Source of the DNA: Euglena gracilis | Taxonomy: Eukaryota; Euglenida; Euglenophyceae; Euglenales | Assembly: GCA_039621445.1 (NCBI GenBank) | Contig: CP154957.1 | Location: 29,440,854 to 29,504,853 of the forward strand | Length of the DNA stretch: 64,000 nt | Direction: 5' to 3' | Shown: piece after piece, positions 21,481 to 31,085 of the stretch | How positions within the stretch are numbered: the stretch's first letter is position 1 | Layout: every line of letters begins with the position of its first letter | Position numbers and translations under genes: made by a program | Notes under the pieces: model-generated | The model's input: only the letters and a program-made list of their open reading frames with translations | The model's database searches: none | What the model was told of the DNA's origin: nothing

Positions 21481-23209
21481 TCCGACCCCCTCCGGCCCCG
21501 GTGGTAAGCTTCGCTCTTACTCTAAAGAGACAAGAGCTCAGCGACCAGGGTGTGACGTAGAGCTGAGCTCTTTGGGAGATCACCCCGGCCCGGCCCGGCC
21601 TGCCAGTGGCCCAGTGGTGCGGCCCGGCCCGGCCCGGCGGCCCGGCTTGGCCGGCCCCCCTGGGTAGGTCCAGGCCCCCGAGGATTATCGATGTGATTGG
21701 ATTTCCGGGGGGTTTTGGACCTCCCGGACCTGGAAAAAGTGTTTTTGAACCGAAAATGAGCGCCGGCCGGGCCGCCGGGCCGGTCCGGGCCGGGTCGGGC
21801 CGCTGGGCCGATGCAGGCCCGGCCGGGCCGGGGTGGTCTCCCAAAGAGCTCAGCTCTATGTCGCACCCTGGTCACTGAGCTCTTATCCCTTTATGGATAA
21901 GAGCGAAGCTTACCCCTGGCGAAACCCCCCACTCGACTCCCCCCCCCCGGGTCGGCGCCACCTGGAGAACGGACGGATTATTACCATGATCCCAATCCGG
22001 TTCCCGGAATTTTTTTTTCAGTCGCGAGCGACTGGATTTCTAGTTTCCGAATCACCTGGGTTTGACCCCCAACTCCCCGCCAGGCCCGCCCCCCCGTTTT
22101 AAGCCCCCCCCCCCCTTTGGACTCTGCCATTTCGACCAAAAAATGTCAATTTTCAAAATTTCTCTAAAATGAAGCCAAATCAAAGGAAATGTCCGGAGAC
22201 CTAATTTGAAGCCCTTGGAACGCCCCATCTACCGGTATTTTGATTTCCCCGCAACTCCCCCCCCGCCTAGCCCGAGATATGGCCGTTTTCGGCCCAGATG
22301 GCCGTTTTGTACACTTTTCCCACTGTTCGACTTGGCCGTTTTCGGGGGGTCGGGGGTCAAAAAAATCAATGTTTTCAAAATTTCTCGAAAATGATGCAAA
22401 ATCAAAGGAAATGTCCGGAGACCTAAATTGAAGCCCTTGGAACGCTCTATCTACCGGACCTAGAAAAACTGTTTTTGAGCCGAAAACGAGCGTTTTTCGA
22501 CCCGCCGGCGCCCCGTTTTGGGCCACCAACCCATTGACTTTGGGTCAATCCGGGTCAAAAAAGTCGGAAAAAATCGAACAATTTTTTTGCCCGAAACGAT
22601 ATGTTTTGGCCTCCCAAACCCAAAAAAAGGTGTTTTTTGAGCCAAAAACGAGCGTTTTTCCACCCCCCCCCCGACCCCCTGTTTCGGACACAAGACCCTT
22701 GCATTTCAGTCAAAAGACTCCATGGAGTGGGCCGGTTTATATGGGGGGGTCAATGAAGGGGGGGTGCGCGCTTATTAAGCACTCAGCACTATTCAAAACC
22801 TGGTTCAATTAGGGGGTGGGGTAATAGAATTGTTTGGCAGTTATTATTTCTCGGAAAGAAATTTGGCCGATGATGCCTAATTTGACAAAATGTTCAGGTG
22901 GATTCAGGTGGATTGGATGGTGAAAAATTGGCACGATATTCGTTGAAAACAACAAAATTTTGTGCATCAATCAGTCCGATAATACACTACTTGCTAGTGG
23001 TTGTTAAAAGTGGACAATGCGTCAGCGAACGTGTCAATGAAATGCCGCGCAGTTCTTATTAAGATGCAATAGTTCCCGATAAGCTTTGTCCTACCTTGTC
23101 GACAGAGAATGAACTAAAAATTCGTCAGCGGCACGCAAAGAAATGGTTTGTGTCCTATTGGGGCAGTTTTGGGCGACTTGGCTCAAATTGGCCGCTGTGG
23201 ATTCCATAC

Positions 23210-23525
23210 TTCTACCATGTTGCCCATCAATCAAAGCTCTTCTCAAGGGTAATGTAGATAGCTCATATTTTCAGCGATCGTGTATTCCAAAAATTGACAT
23301 ATTAATTTGTCGAATCCTGCAGTTCAGGCATATTGCATATCAAGCAAAAGCTCTCCCCAAGGCCTTTCGCTTGATGCCCACAAAACTCAGCCACATTGCA
23401 CAGCGCTCTGAAAATTGGCGATCGCATCTTCCGATCCTGTTTGTATATTCAAAATTCCCTTTTCAGATGCCATGTTACCTATCGATTGAAAGCTCTTCTC
23501 AAGGGCTTTCAGCACATGGCCTTAG
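23210..23525 (+). repeat. Tandem copies of the GAAAGCTCTTCTCAA family
   Basis: Three diverged units of about 115-140 bp carry AAAGCTCTTCTCAAGG-like phrases near 23237, 23350 and 23491. Related units lie inverted at 30700 and 31000 and in part at 15790 and 15985. An open frame crosses them, but conservation follows the repeat at DNA level. Confidence 0.6.
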
Positions 23526-23919
23526 GGAGGCTAGGCAGTCGAGTTCGGGTCCCAAAACCCCCCTCCCCCCCCCCCCTGCCTGGTTGCACAGGGGGACTCC
23601 CCCGGTGCCTAGGCTTCCCAATAAAATCTCATTCGTCCAGATCCCGGATCCCCCCTCCCCCCCCTCGAACTCGACCGGTCCGGTTGAGTTCGCAACTCGA
23701 CAGGGGGGTCCCACGGGACCCCCCCCCTGTGCCTGGGCCCCTAGATTTCAGCCATGCTGCATGTTTGTACACATGGTGATCATATTTAAGCAGTTTTTAG
23801 GGGTCTTCGGCAAGAAATTGCAGTTTTTTTGTGCAACAATCAGGAATGCAATTTCACCTGACAAACGCCGCCGTGTGACAGATTACTTGACATTTTGAAA
23901 GAAAGGCCGACAAGCGGAC

Positions 23920-24120
23920 TACCTCCAAAGTGGCATACTTCCCCCGTGACCCCCCCCCGTGACCCCCCCGTGACCCCCCGTGACCCACCACCCCCAATGA
24001 GCTCGAGGACCAAAGGGCATTGTGTGAATCCTGATCAGTTCGTTCGTTATACAACTTTGCGGAGGCAGCATCCATGATGTTGCATCCCATCACGAGAAGG
24101 GCAGCACGCGTCCTAAAATC
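23920..24120. repeat. GTGACCCCCC tandem phrase with GTTGCATCCCATCACGAG unit
   Basis: A run of GTGACCCCC phrases is followed by a phrase reading TTGCATCCCATCACGAGAAG. At 29875-30010 the latter phrase recurs in the same orientation, but the GTGACCCCC part, with its ATACTTCCCCC edge, recurs inverted. The two parts are therefore separate modules that rearrange. Confidence 0.6.
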
Positions 24121-24432
24121 ATCCTCACCCCACCATTTGGACAACCAAACCGCTTTTTGGCACCCAACGTCCAACACATCTTCACACCCCAAAAACGGCC
24201 AAAAATCCTAAAAAAAAGTGCCAAGAATTGGTACATTTTCACACCCAAAACGGAATTTTGTTAAAAATGGCCCAAAATGCATCTCAATAAAATGGGACGG
24301 TCAAGAAAATCCTAACAAGATCCCCCTCCAAATCACTGATTTTACAATCATTTTCTGTTTTTTCGGGGGGTTCTTCCACAAAAATTGCATATTTCCCCTC
24401 CCCCCCCCTTTGCCATAAAAACTATTTCCTGG

Positions 24433-24835
24433 GCCCGACGCCTGTCTTGAATTTCTATAGACACTAACGGATTTCAGGCTGAATCTGTTAGTGTAAAACG
24501 ATTTCCAAGACAGGTGATCGTTCGTGTAAAACAATTTCCAAGGCAGGCGATCGTAAGTGTAAAACAATTTCCAAGACACGGATCCGTCAGTGTAAAACAA
24601 TTTCCAAGACAGGGATCCGTTAGTGTAAAACGATTTCCAAGACGGCGTACGGTTTCTTGAAAAAAAATGACGAAACCGGCCAAAACTCAAGCCAGGTGCA
24701 TCGGTCGAATGAAAGACAGGCGTGCGGGCAACAATTTCAGCAGGGGCGCCGGGCCGTGCGAGCGAAGCGAGCGGTCCGGCGCCCCTGCTGAAATCGTTAC
24801 TGTCTGTTTTTACATAGAAATTATTTCCTACTTGC
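24433..24835 (+). mobile_element. Composite inverted-repeat element with 33-bp array and hairpin (copy 1)
   Basis: The left end reads CCGACGCCTGTCTTGAATTT. Five tandem units follow with an exact 33-bp period (starts 24491, 24524, 24557, 24590, 24623; core GTGTAAAACAATTTCCAAGA). Next is a long palindrome at 24733-24797 with arms CAGCAGGGGCGCC/GGCGCCCCTGCTG, then a degenerate right end (TAGAAATTATTTCC). Copy 2 at 44599-45320 has the same order but a different array unit. The minus-strand frame stays open through the array only because 33 is a multiple of three. Confidence 0.75.
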
Positions 24836-24956
24836 GCAATCTCCCCTTTTGCCAATGGAACATATTTTGGGTCAAATTCATACGCCAAAGAAAGCGCCAT
24901 TGTTTGTGTAGAATTTTTTTCACCTCAAATCGTGGCATTTCTTTCCATTTTCGACC

Positions 24957-25175
24957 ATGTAACGTGACCCCCAACCCTATATGTCACCCACCCCTAATTG
25001 TCGCCCCCCCCCCCCATTGGGGGGTGACAATTAGGGGTGGGGGTACCCATGGACCCATGGACATGTAGGGTAAATTGAGTAACCCCACCCCTAATTGTCA
25101 CCCCCCCTCATTGTCGCCAAGGGGGTCAAAACGCTCCCTGGGGGGTGCCATATAGGGGGGGGGTCACGTTAAAGG
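24957..25175. repeat. CCTAATTGTC hairpin element
   Basis: It opens TAACGTGACCCCC and closes GGGGGTCACGTTA. Internal C-run/G-run arms are joined to CTAATTGTC/GACAATTAG words. This is a palindromic non-autonomous element of about 220 bp. Related hairpins with CTAATTGGC words lie at 27240-27480, 40190-40290 and 40470-40550. Confidence 0.65.
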
Positions 25176-25392
25176 CAAATTTTCGATTGTTTCAACCAGA
25201 AAATTGATGAAAAGCTACCAAAATCGCCACCTACATCAAAAAGTAGGCTGAAATGATGAATGAAAAGAAAGGCTAAGTGATGAAGGTTGATGCATTGCAT
25301 GAAAATTGAAGGCTCGATTCTCGGGTCACGGGGGGTCACGGGGGGGCCACGGGGGGGGGGGGTCACGGGGGTAGCACCCCCATTATCTTCTT

Positions 25393-25470
25393 ACCTTCTG
25401 AGTGTCTATTTTCTCTCTCTCGCAAAAAAACATGGCGGACAAGTGAAAGCCCCTGGTGGGGTCAATATCA
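25393..25470 (+). other. Spliced-leader-like sequence joined to an ATG (probable retrocopied mRNA 5' end)
   Basis: The bases ACCTTCTGAGTGTCTATTTT followed by a pyrimidine run and CG closely match the Euglena spliced leader, which I recall as ACTTTCTGAGTGTCTA then T-rich, ending CG. There is no GT donor after the CG, unlike an SL RNA gene. Instead CAAAAAAACATGG follows, then a frame reading QVKAPGGV. That is what a reverse-transcribed, already trans-spliced mRNA would look like. A diverged relative lies at 32010-32070, sharing CAAGTGAARGCCCCTGGTG. No poly-A end was located. Confidence 0.55.
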
Positions 25471-25636
25471 AGAAGGGTTCAATTGTTATCTTCAAGTTAT
25501 TTACAAGTCCTGCTGGTGCAGGCAGAAGAAGTCCTGCTTGTGCAGGCAGAAGCTTTTCACTTTGTTGCCTCCCAGGCATCCGGGCCTGCAATGGCCCTTA
25601 ATTGAAGGTTGAGCCCGCAAAGGCTCCCTCCCAGCT

Positions 25637-26345
25637 TTAGCCTGCGAAGGCTGGTGCGGTGGCCTGAAAATACCCCGCCTGCAAAGCCCTGCTTTTGATT
25701 TCATCCGTATCCACGGCTTCTTCCCTTGCACATGCGCCTCGTCCGCAAGGCTGGTGGTGGCAGCTCAGACAATGCGGATTCCTCCCAACTTTCAATGACA
25801 GGGCATTGAAGGTACAACCTTGCTCGCTCGGCGACTTTGCATCCGACTTGCGCCCAGTGGGCCTTCCCCCCACGCTCATAGCACTGCTTTTGGGAATGCC
25901 CACAAGTAGTGCAAAGTCCGCCAGCAAGGATTTGCATTGAAGTTCCGGAGGAGGGTGACGAATATACACGTGACCTACACAACCGCGCCACGGGGGATGT
26001 GGACCAACGTCGGCCGGGTGTCCAAACCAATCTCTGCAAAATTCGGTTTCAAGGAGAGGGTTGGGCGAATGCTGCCGGCGACACAGAGCAGGAGGCGGGG
26101 CGCGGCGCAATTTGAGGTTGGTTGTCCACGGCCGCGAGGTTGCGGTGGAGGGGAAAGTTGGCCCACCTGGGGCGGCAGGAAGCACAGTGGAGAGGCATTG
26201 ACTGGGTTGGTTGGGATGGGGGGTCGACATGTCGACCTCTGCGTTGTGTGTTACCGGCCCGGGATTGCACTCCACATCCCCACGGGGGTGTACGGGTCGC
26301 AGGCGGGGTTGCGGGGGGGTCGCGGGGGGCGCGGGGGGGAACGTG
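25637..26345 (-). pseudogene. LINE-like ORF fragment with 2A-like peptide
   Basis: On the minus strand an open frame passes through GDVECNPGP (26255-26281), matching the 2A ribosome-skipping consensus D-V/I-E-x-N-P-G-P. About 210 codons follow. They are Pro/Ser-rich, then Cys/His-rich (CLSCHHQPCGRGAC). A neighbouring frame holds CTTCGHSQKQC and KAHWAQVGC, suggesting a frameshifted zinc knuckle. 2A-like peptides are known near the N-terminus of non-LTR retrotransposons, including trypanosome ones. No reverse transcriptase was seen in continuation, so the element is truncated or decayed. Confidence 0.5.
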
Positions 26346-26679
26346 GCAGTTTTGACGGGTCACGTGTGCCCAGTGTGACCTCACGTACAACGTCACATGT
26401 AACCTATTTTTTGGAACTTTTGGGTCCAAAAATAGATCCAATTAGGAATTTATCACACTTTTTCAGCAATTTTGATTCCTAATTTGGGTGCCAATTCCTA
26501 ATTGGGTGCCATTTTTTGGCTCCTACTGGGATGCGGAAACCCTCCATGTCTGGGTCGCGGGGGGGTCGCGGGGGGGGGTGTACAAGTGATCAGGGCACAA
26601 CCGCACCCTTGCCAAGCAAACATTTTTACAGTTATAGTTGGGGCACATTTGTGGCACATTCGAGGCGCAGGGAGCTGGG

Positions 26680-27110
26680 AATGTTGGCTGGTTTGGGGGT
26701 CAGTGTTGCAGGCCAGAACGTGGTTGTGGTTTCTGGCTGTGTTGCCTGCGCCATTGCCCAAACTGTAGAAGTGCTGGCTGGGTTGGTGGCCCACGTCGCA
26801 GGCCAAGCTATGGCTTTGGTCCCTGGCTGAGCTGCAAGGGGCATCCCCCAAAAAAGCAGTGCTGGCTGGGTGGGTGTCCAGTGTTGCAGGCCAAAATGTT
26901 GCTGTGTTGTCTGGCTTGGCCGCAAGGGGTGCCACGCGAAATGTGGCAGTGCTGGCTGGGTAGGCCAATGTTGCAGGCCAAAATGTGGCTGTGGTGTTTA
27001 GCTGGGGTTTTAGTGTCTCATAAAAATGTGGCCGCGATGGCTGGGTGGGGGGCCAATGTTGCAGGCCCAAATGTGACCATGTTGACCCAGCGGGGTTGCA
27101 AAAAATGTTG
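26680..27110 (+). repeat. Minisatellite, about 85-90 bp unit, five copies
   Basis: Units start GCTGGCTGGGT near 26687, 26773, 26861, 26951 and 27036 and contain TGTTGCAGGCCAAAATGTGG. They are diverged. Frames are open through it on both strands but with no family match. Confidence 0.8.
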
Positions 27111-29558
27111 GTCCACTGGGGTTGCAAAGTGTATCAAAATGTGAACGATTTGCAGTAAAATGGCACCAGAAAATGTCGCAAGAGTGCGACGGTTGTCTTT
27201 GCTACAAAATACCAACCCCCCCCCCCTATTTGGCCGCCCTCCGGGTGGCCCGGACCCCCCTTCTGGCCAATTGGGGGGGGGGGGACAATTAGGGGGGGGG
27301 GTTACCCCTAACCCCCCCCCCCCTAATTGGTCACCGGCCCGTCCTTTATAGTCGCGAAACCCTGTAAAACACCCGAACAAAGGCATTTTCCCTTGAAATG
27401 AGTAACCCCCCCCCCCCTAATTGGCCACCTGGGCTCTAGCCAATTAGGGGGGGGGGACAAATAGAGGGGGGGGGTCACGTTATTTTGCTGCAGCACAGCA
27501 AAGATGAAGCAACAATTGCAGCAGCTGTTGTAAGGAGTGGGGGAGGGGACAGGTTGAGAATAGCATTGTAGATGGGTTGGAATGCAGTGGCCTGAAAGTC
27601 AAAACAGCATTGGGAGTTCTGGGGTGACTAAAAACTGAATGATGGGGAAGGTTGATGAGAAAGCAATCTGGGGTGGGCCCCCACAGGTGCGCACATGGAG
27701 TTCAGGGGTTTTGAAGATTCTAATGGTTCAGTAATGGTGAAAACCTAAGCCTTTGTAGGCCTTACAGATATGCGCCAAACATCGCGTGCAACTAACATCG
27801 CTGGGACTTAAACCAAGGTGTCTAACTCCGCGGGTCCGTCCCGCCTGAGGGATTAATTCCGCGCTGCCGTCGCGCCGTGGTTATTTTCTATTGTTCCGGC
27901 GGGATATTGCCCAGGAACCAGCACCCCCGGTGAAATCCGTGACAAGGGACGCAGGGGACCTCACTTGCAAGGCGCAAGATGGTCACCATGTGCAAGATGG
28001 GCACCAAGCACGGCCTACTCTTTGTCTGGAGTTATTCGCCTCGCCCTCACGACTGGATGACAAAGGGGCAGTGCGAATTTTTTTTGGGGGGGAGAGTTTC
28101 TTTCAACCAGTCCTGCTGGGTGAAACCTGCGGGGGATAAACATTTTTGTCCAAACCGAAACTAAATTTTTTGGACCATGAAAACCATCGCGACAATCAAA
28201 ACCAAAAGAAGGAATGATAATTGTAAAACAACGCGCACAAAAGCGACCGCGGTCCCGAATGTGCTCACCAGAAAAGTGAGAACGGTTCAGCAGAAAAGTG
28301 AGAACGGTTTACCAGAGAAGTCCACACGTATGACGCGCAAATAGCAACATCGTCTGCATTCTTTCGGTTCTGTCTGAATACAAAACGGCAAAACTCGAAA
28401 GAAGTGTTGGGGTCTTAAAGAAATTTTGGGCGGAAAAATTTCCAAGCGCTCGGCGCCGAAAATTCAGGTTCCCCCCCCATGTGGCCATGTGGGGGGGGGA
28501 GGGGCTCTCCCCCCCACGGCCCGCAACTTTTCAAAAATCTCTGGCCCAACCCCTCCGGGGGGGGGGGGGGACCGGGTCCCACCCACACTCGGCCCCCAGT
28601 TGGCGAACAACACAGAGAATGAAAAAAAAAGCATGCTCCCTTTTTTTTGGCTGGGGAAGAAACCGAAACTACACAAAAAAAATGCAGACGGCCACGTGGC
28701 AGACCACCAGGGAGGAGTGCAAAGGACACTCCAAGGTCAAGAGGTAGACGATGTTGTGCAAAGGCGCTGGGCCCGCGCAAGGCCCCAGGAACAGGGGCAA
28801 GATGCCGAAGGACCCTGGGGCAGGGTTCGAGAGGAGGGGGGGGTGGTCCGCCCCCCCTGCGGGCCAGGAGGGGGGGAGGTGGGGGGGAAACCCCCCCACC
28901 CTAACAGTGGCGCGGTCAGGGTGACCGATTTTTGGCCCGGCGCGAAGCGCCAGGCCAAAAAATTTTTGACTTACTTTCAACTTTCAACTTCTGCATTGCA
29001 GATATTGTGCCAATTTGAAGTTTGAAAATGCTTCACATTCAGAATCAAATATCCATCCCAAACAAGAGGGGAAAAAATGCAGGCACAAATGTGCCCGGAA
29101 TCGCTCAAAAAATGCAATGCCAACCTGGTCCATATTCAAGATGTGGAACAAAAAAACAAGCGGCAGCTCTGGTGGATAATCACTCTGTCTCAATGGAGGT
29201 TCGGCACGTCTGACAAGGACCCTCGGCCACCAGGGGGGGGTCCACATTTTGCCGTGCCGAGGGGGTCAGTCCCCCCGGGGGGGGGATTCATTGGTATGGT
29301 TCGGAATGCTGTGCCGAGGGGGTTGGATGACCAGGGGGGGTCCCCATTTTGCCGTGCCGAAGGGGTCCGACCACCAGGGGGGGTGGCTGCCGAACCTCCA
29401 ATGAGGGCAACAAGAGCTACCACTCCCCCCCCCTTATTTGACCCCCCCTTAATTGAGCATTTGGGTCAGGGGAAGAAAAATTTTCATGCGCCGAAGGCGC
29501 CGAAATTTTTTTTTTTTGCCTTCTCTCAAAGCCAAAATTTTGACCCCCCCCCCTTATT

Positions 29559-29625
29559 TGCCCCCCCCTTATTTGAGCATTTGGGGGTCCTTTGGCCCGT
29601 GGGTGTGCTCAAATAAGGGGGGGGG
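29559..29625. repeat. TTATTTGAGCA hairpin, near-identical copy at 57583-57640
   Basis: CTTATTTGAGCATTTGGGGG pairs with a right arm TGCTCAAATAAGGGG. The two copies, 28 kb apart, differ at very few positions, so this family moved or was copied recently. The second copy lies inside an intron of V-ATPase c gene 2. Confidence 0.75.
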
Positions 29626-29755
29626 TAAAACGCTGAAAGATTTTTGTTGATGAATGAATTTTCAAAACTTTTCTTTGAATTTTCAGATCCAAAGGGTTTA
29701 CTGCTGAAGAACATGCTTCTATTTGGGGGAAAATGTGCATTAATTTTGCATACAC

Positions 29756-29860
29756 TGAATTTGTAAATTGTCAAAAGGAATACATTCAAGAAAGTTCTCG
29801 GGGTCCCGCTCTGTCATCTGGAAGGTGATGCGTTCGCCCGTGTTATGGAGGCGTGCCGAT
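29756..29860 (-). CDS. Candidate exon, unknown protein
   Basis: Between an acceptor (CACCCCCAAAG) and a possible donor (ATTCA|GTGTATG) the minus strand encodes about 34 residues of ordinary composition, including HNTGERITFQMTERDPENF and ECIPFDN. No homopolymers interrupt it although it lies in repeat-rich DNA. No partner exon or family was recognised. Confidence 0.35.
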
Positions 29861-30523
29861 CTTTGGGGGTGGTGCGGGTCACGGGGGGGAGGGGGTCACG
29901 GGGGGGGGGGGGGCACAGGGGGGGGGGTCACGGGGGAAGTATGTTGCACTTTGCAGGTAGTCGGGTTGCATCCCATCACGAGAAGGGCGGCACGCATCCT
30001 AAAATTGGTGATTTTTGGGTCCAAAAGGTGGTCATTTTTGGCCATTTTTGGGCCATTTTTGAACAAAAAGATGCTTTTTGGTCCGAAAGTGGTCATTTTT
30101 GGGTGATTTTTATGTCCGAAATTGGTATTTTTTCATTTTTTTGAAAGGGAATTTTTGTTAGGTTTTGTTAGGTTCTTGACCGTCACATTTCTGGGATGCA
30201 TTTTGGGCCATTTTGAAGAAGAAAAAAAGGCCAAAAAAACACGGGGGAACACCCCCTCGAAAATCTTTTTTTTTGGGTCATGACTTTATGTCTGCACGCA
30301 TGTGAAAGTATTTCCAAATCTGTGTTTTCTGGTGCAAAAAAAATCATGCTTTCAAAAGCCAAAAAAAATGAATGCTGCAAAGATAAAAAATGAACTTTTT
30401 TCTAAAAAAAACATTTCAAAAAATTTTCCCCCAAACCCTCCATGACGTTTTTTTTGTGTTTTTTTAAAAAAATGGTTGTTTCAAAAAAAAACAAGCCATC
30501 AACCTTGACTCTACTACAAAAAA

Positions 30524-30645
30524 GAGGTGTCGGACGCCGGTTCTGTCCAAAGCCAGGCGTTCCAAACGCCGGTTCCGTCCGAAGGACGTCCGAAGGACGG
30601 AACCGGCGTTTGGAACGCCGGGCTTTGGACAGAACCGGCGCAGAT
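30524..30645. repeat. Long near-perfect palindrome (CGCCGGTTCTGTCC family)
   Basis: GGACGCCGGTTCTGTCC, a spacer and AAACGCCGGTTCCGTCC are mirrored by the complementary series on the right around GAAGGACGTCC, giving arms of about 50 bp. Shorter relatives lie at 31155-31205 and 31355-31490. It can form a stable hairpin or cruciform. Confidence 0.85.
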
Positions 30646-30654
30646 TTGGAAATA

Positions 30655-31085
30655 GAGTACCGTGCAGCGTGGAAAGATCTGATGAGCACCGCTGGTCGTC
30701 TGTTGAAAAGAGCTTTCGATCGAGGGGTAACTTGGTACCCTAACGTTGCACGCAGCCCGAGATACGCTCGCGATCGTCGGATCGGCCAGAATCTGAGTCG
30801 AAATTTGTCGCAATTTTCAGTGATTTTTGGTTTAAGATGCTTAATAAACCTTAGAGAAACGTTTTTCCTCTTCGAATCAACGACCTGAGGGCCTTGGGGG
30901 GGCACCAGAGTTGTGAAATTACGATTCCCCACTGACAGAAAATAAGAGCTCCAGGCGACGTGGCTGAATTTCGTGGTGATCGCCAGTCGTCTGATGAAAA
31001 GAGCTTTCGATTGAGGGGTGAGTTTGTACTTGGACGATTGACACAGCCAGAAATACCCTCGCGATCGCCGGAATTTGGTGAAGTG
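30655..31085 (+). repeat. Two diverged units of the GAAAGCTCTT family
   Basis: Units at about 30660-30790 and 30960-31080 share GTCGTCTG-TGAAAAGAGCTTTCGAT, then AGGGGT and a CTCGCGATCG phrase. They are inverted relative to the 23.2-23.5-kb copies and lie between CGCCGG palindromes. Confidence 0.65.

Larger units (their letters stand above)
17130..22740. repeat. Block of nested, duplicated repeats
   Basis: A module of about 60 bp (AAATGTCCGGAGACC, then GAAGCCCTTGGARCGC) recurs at roughly 17420, 17620, 20935 (inverted), 22190 and 22410. Phrases such as ATCTCGGCCCAGGCGGGGAG recur with it. About 450 bp at 19660-20120 is repeated almost exactly at 21055-21545 (spacing about 1.4 kb). A palindromic phrase (GAGCTCAGC ... 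GCTGAGCTC) occurs at 20118, 21534 and inverted at 21836. Most of the block is non-coding; the LINE-like ORF at 18900-19298 and a MITE at 18300-18749 sit inside it. Confidence 0.8.

Noticed and set aside
20118-21890. Small structured RNA gene (GAGCTCAGC ... GCTGAGCTC)
   Set aside because: The palindrome recurs three times as part of duplicated repeat DNA and has no promoter boxes or similarity to known small RNAs that I can recognise.
24491-24655. CRISPR-like array of 33-bp units
   Set aside because: Units are contiguous with no unique spacers, the genome is eukaryotic, and the related array at 44656-44885 has a different unit. It is a tandem repeat inside a mobile-type element.
24301-24900. 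199-codon minus-strand ORF with an 11-residue repeat
   Set aside because: Open only because the 33-bp period is divisible by three. The homologous array at 44.6 kb has 32- and 24-bp spacing and cannot be read through.
27780-27890. Possible tRNA on the minus strand (TGGTTTAAGTCCCAG phrase)
   Set aside because: Only a T-arm-like stretch is present, with a mismatch in the stem. No acceptor, D or anticodon stems could be folded.
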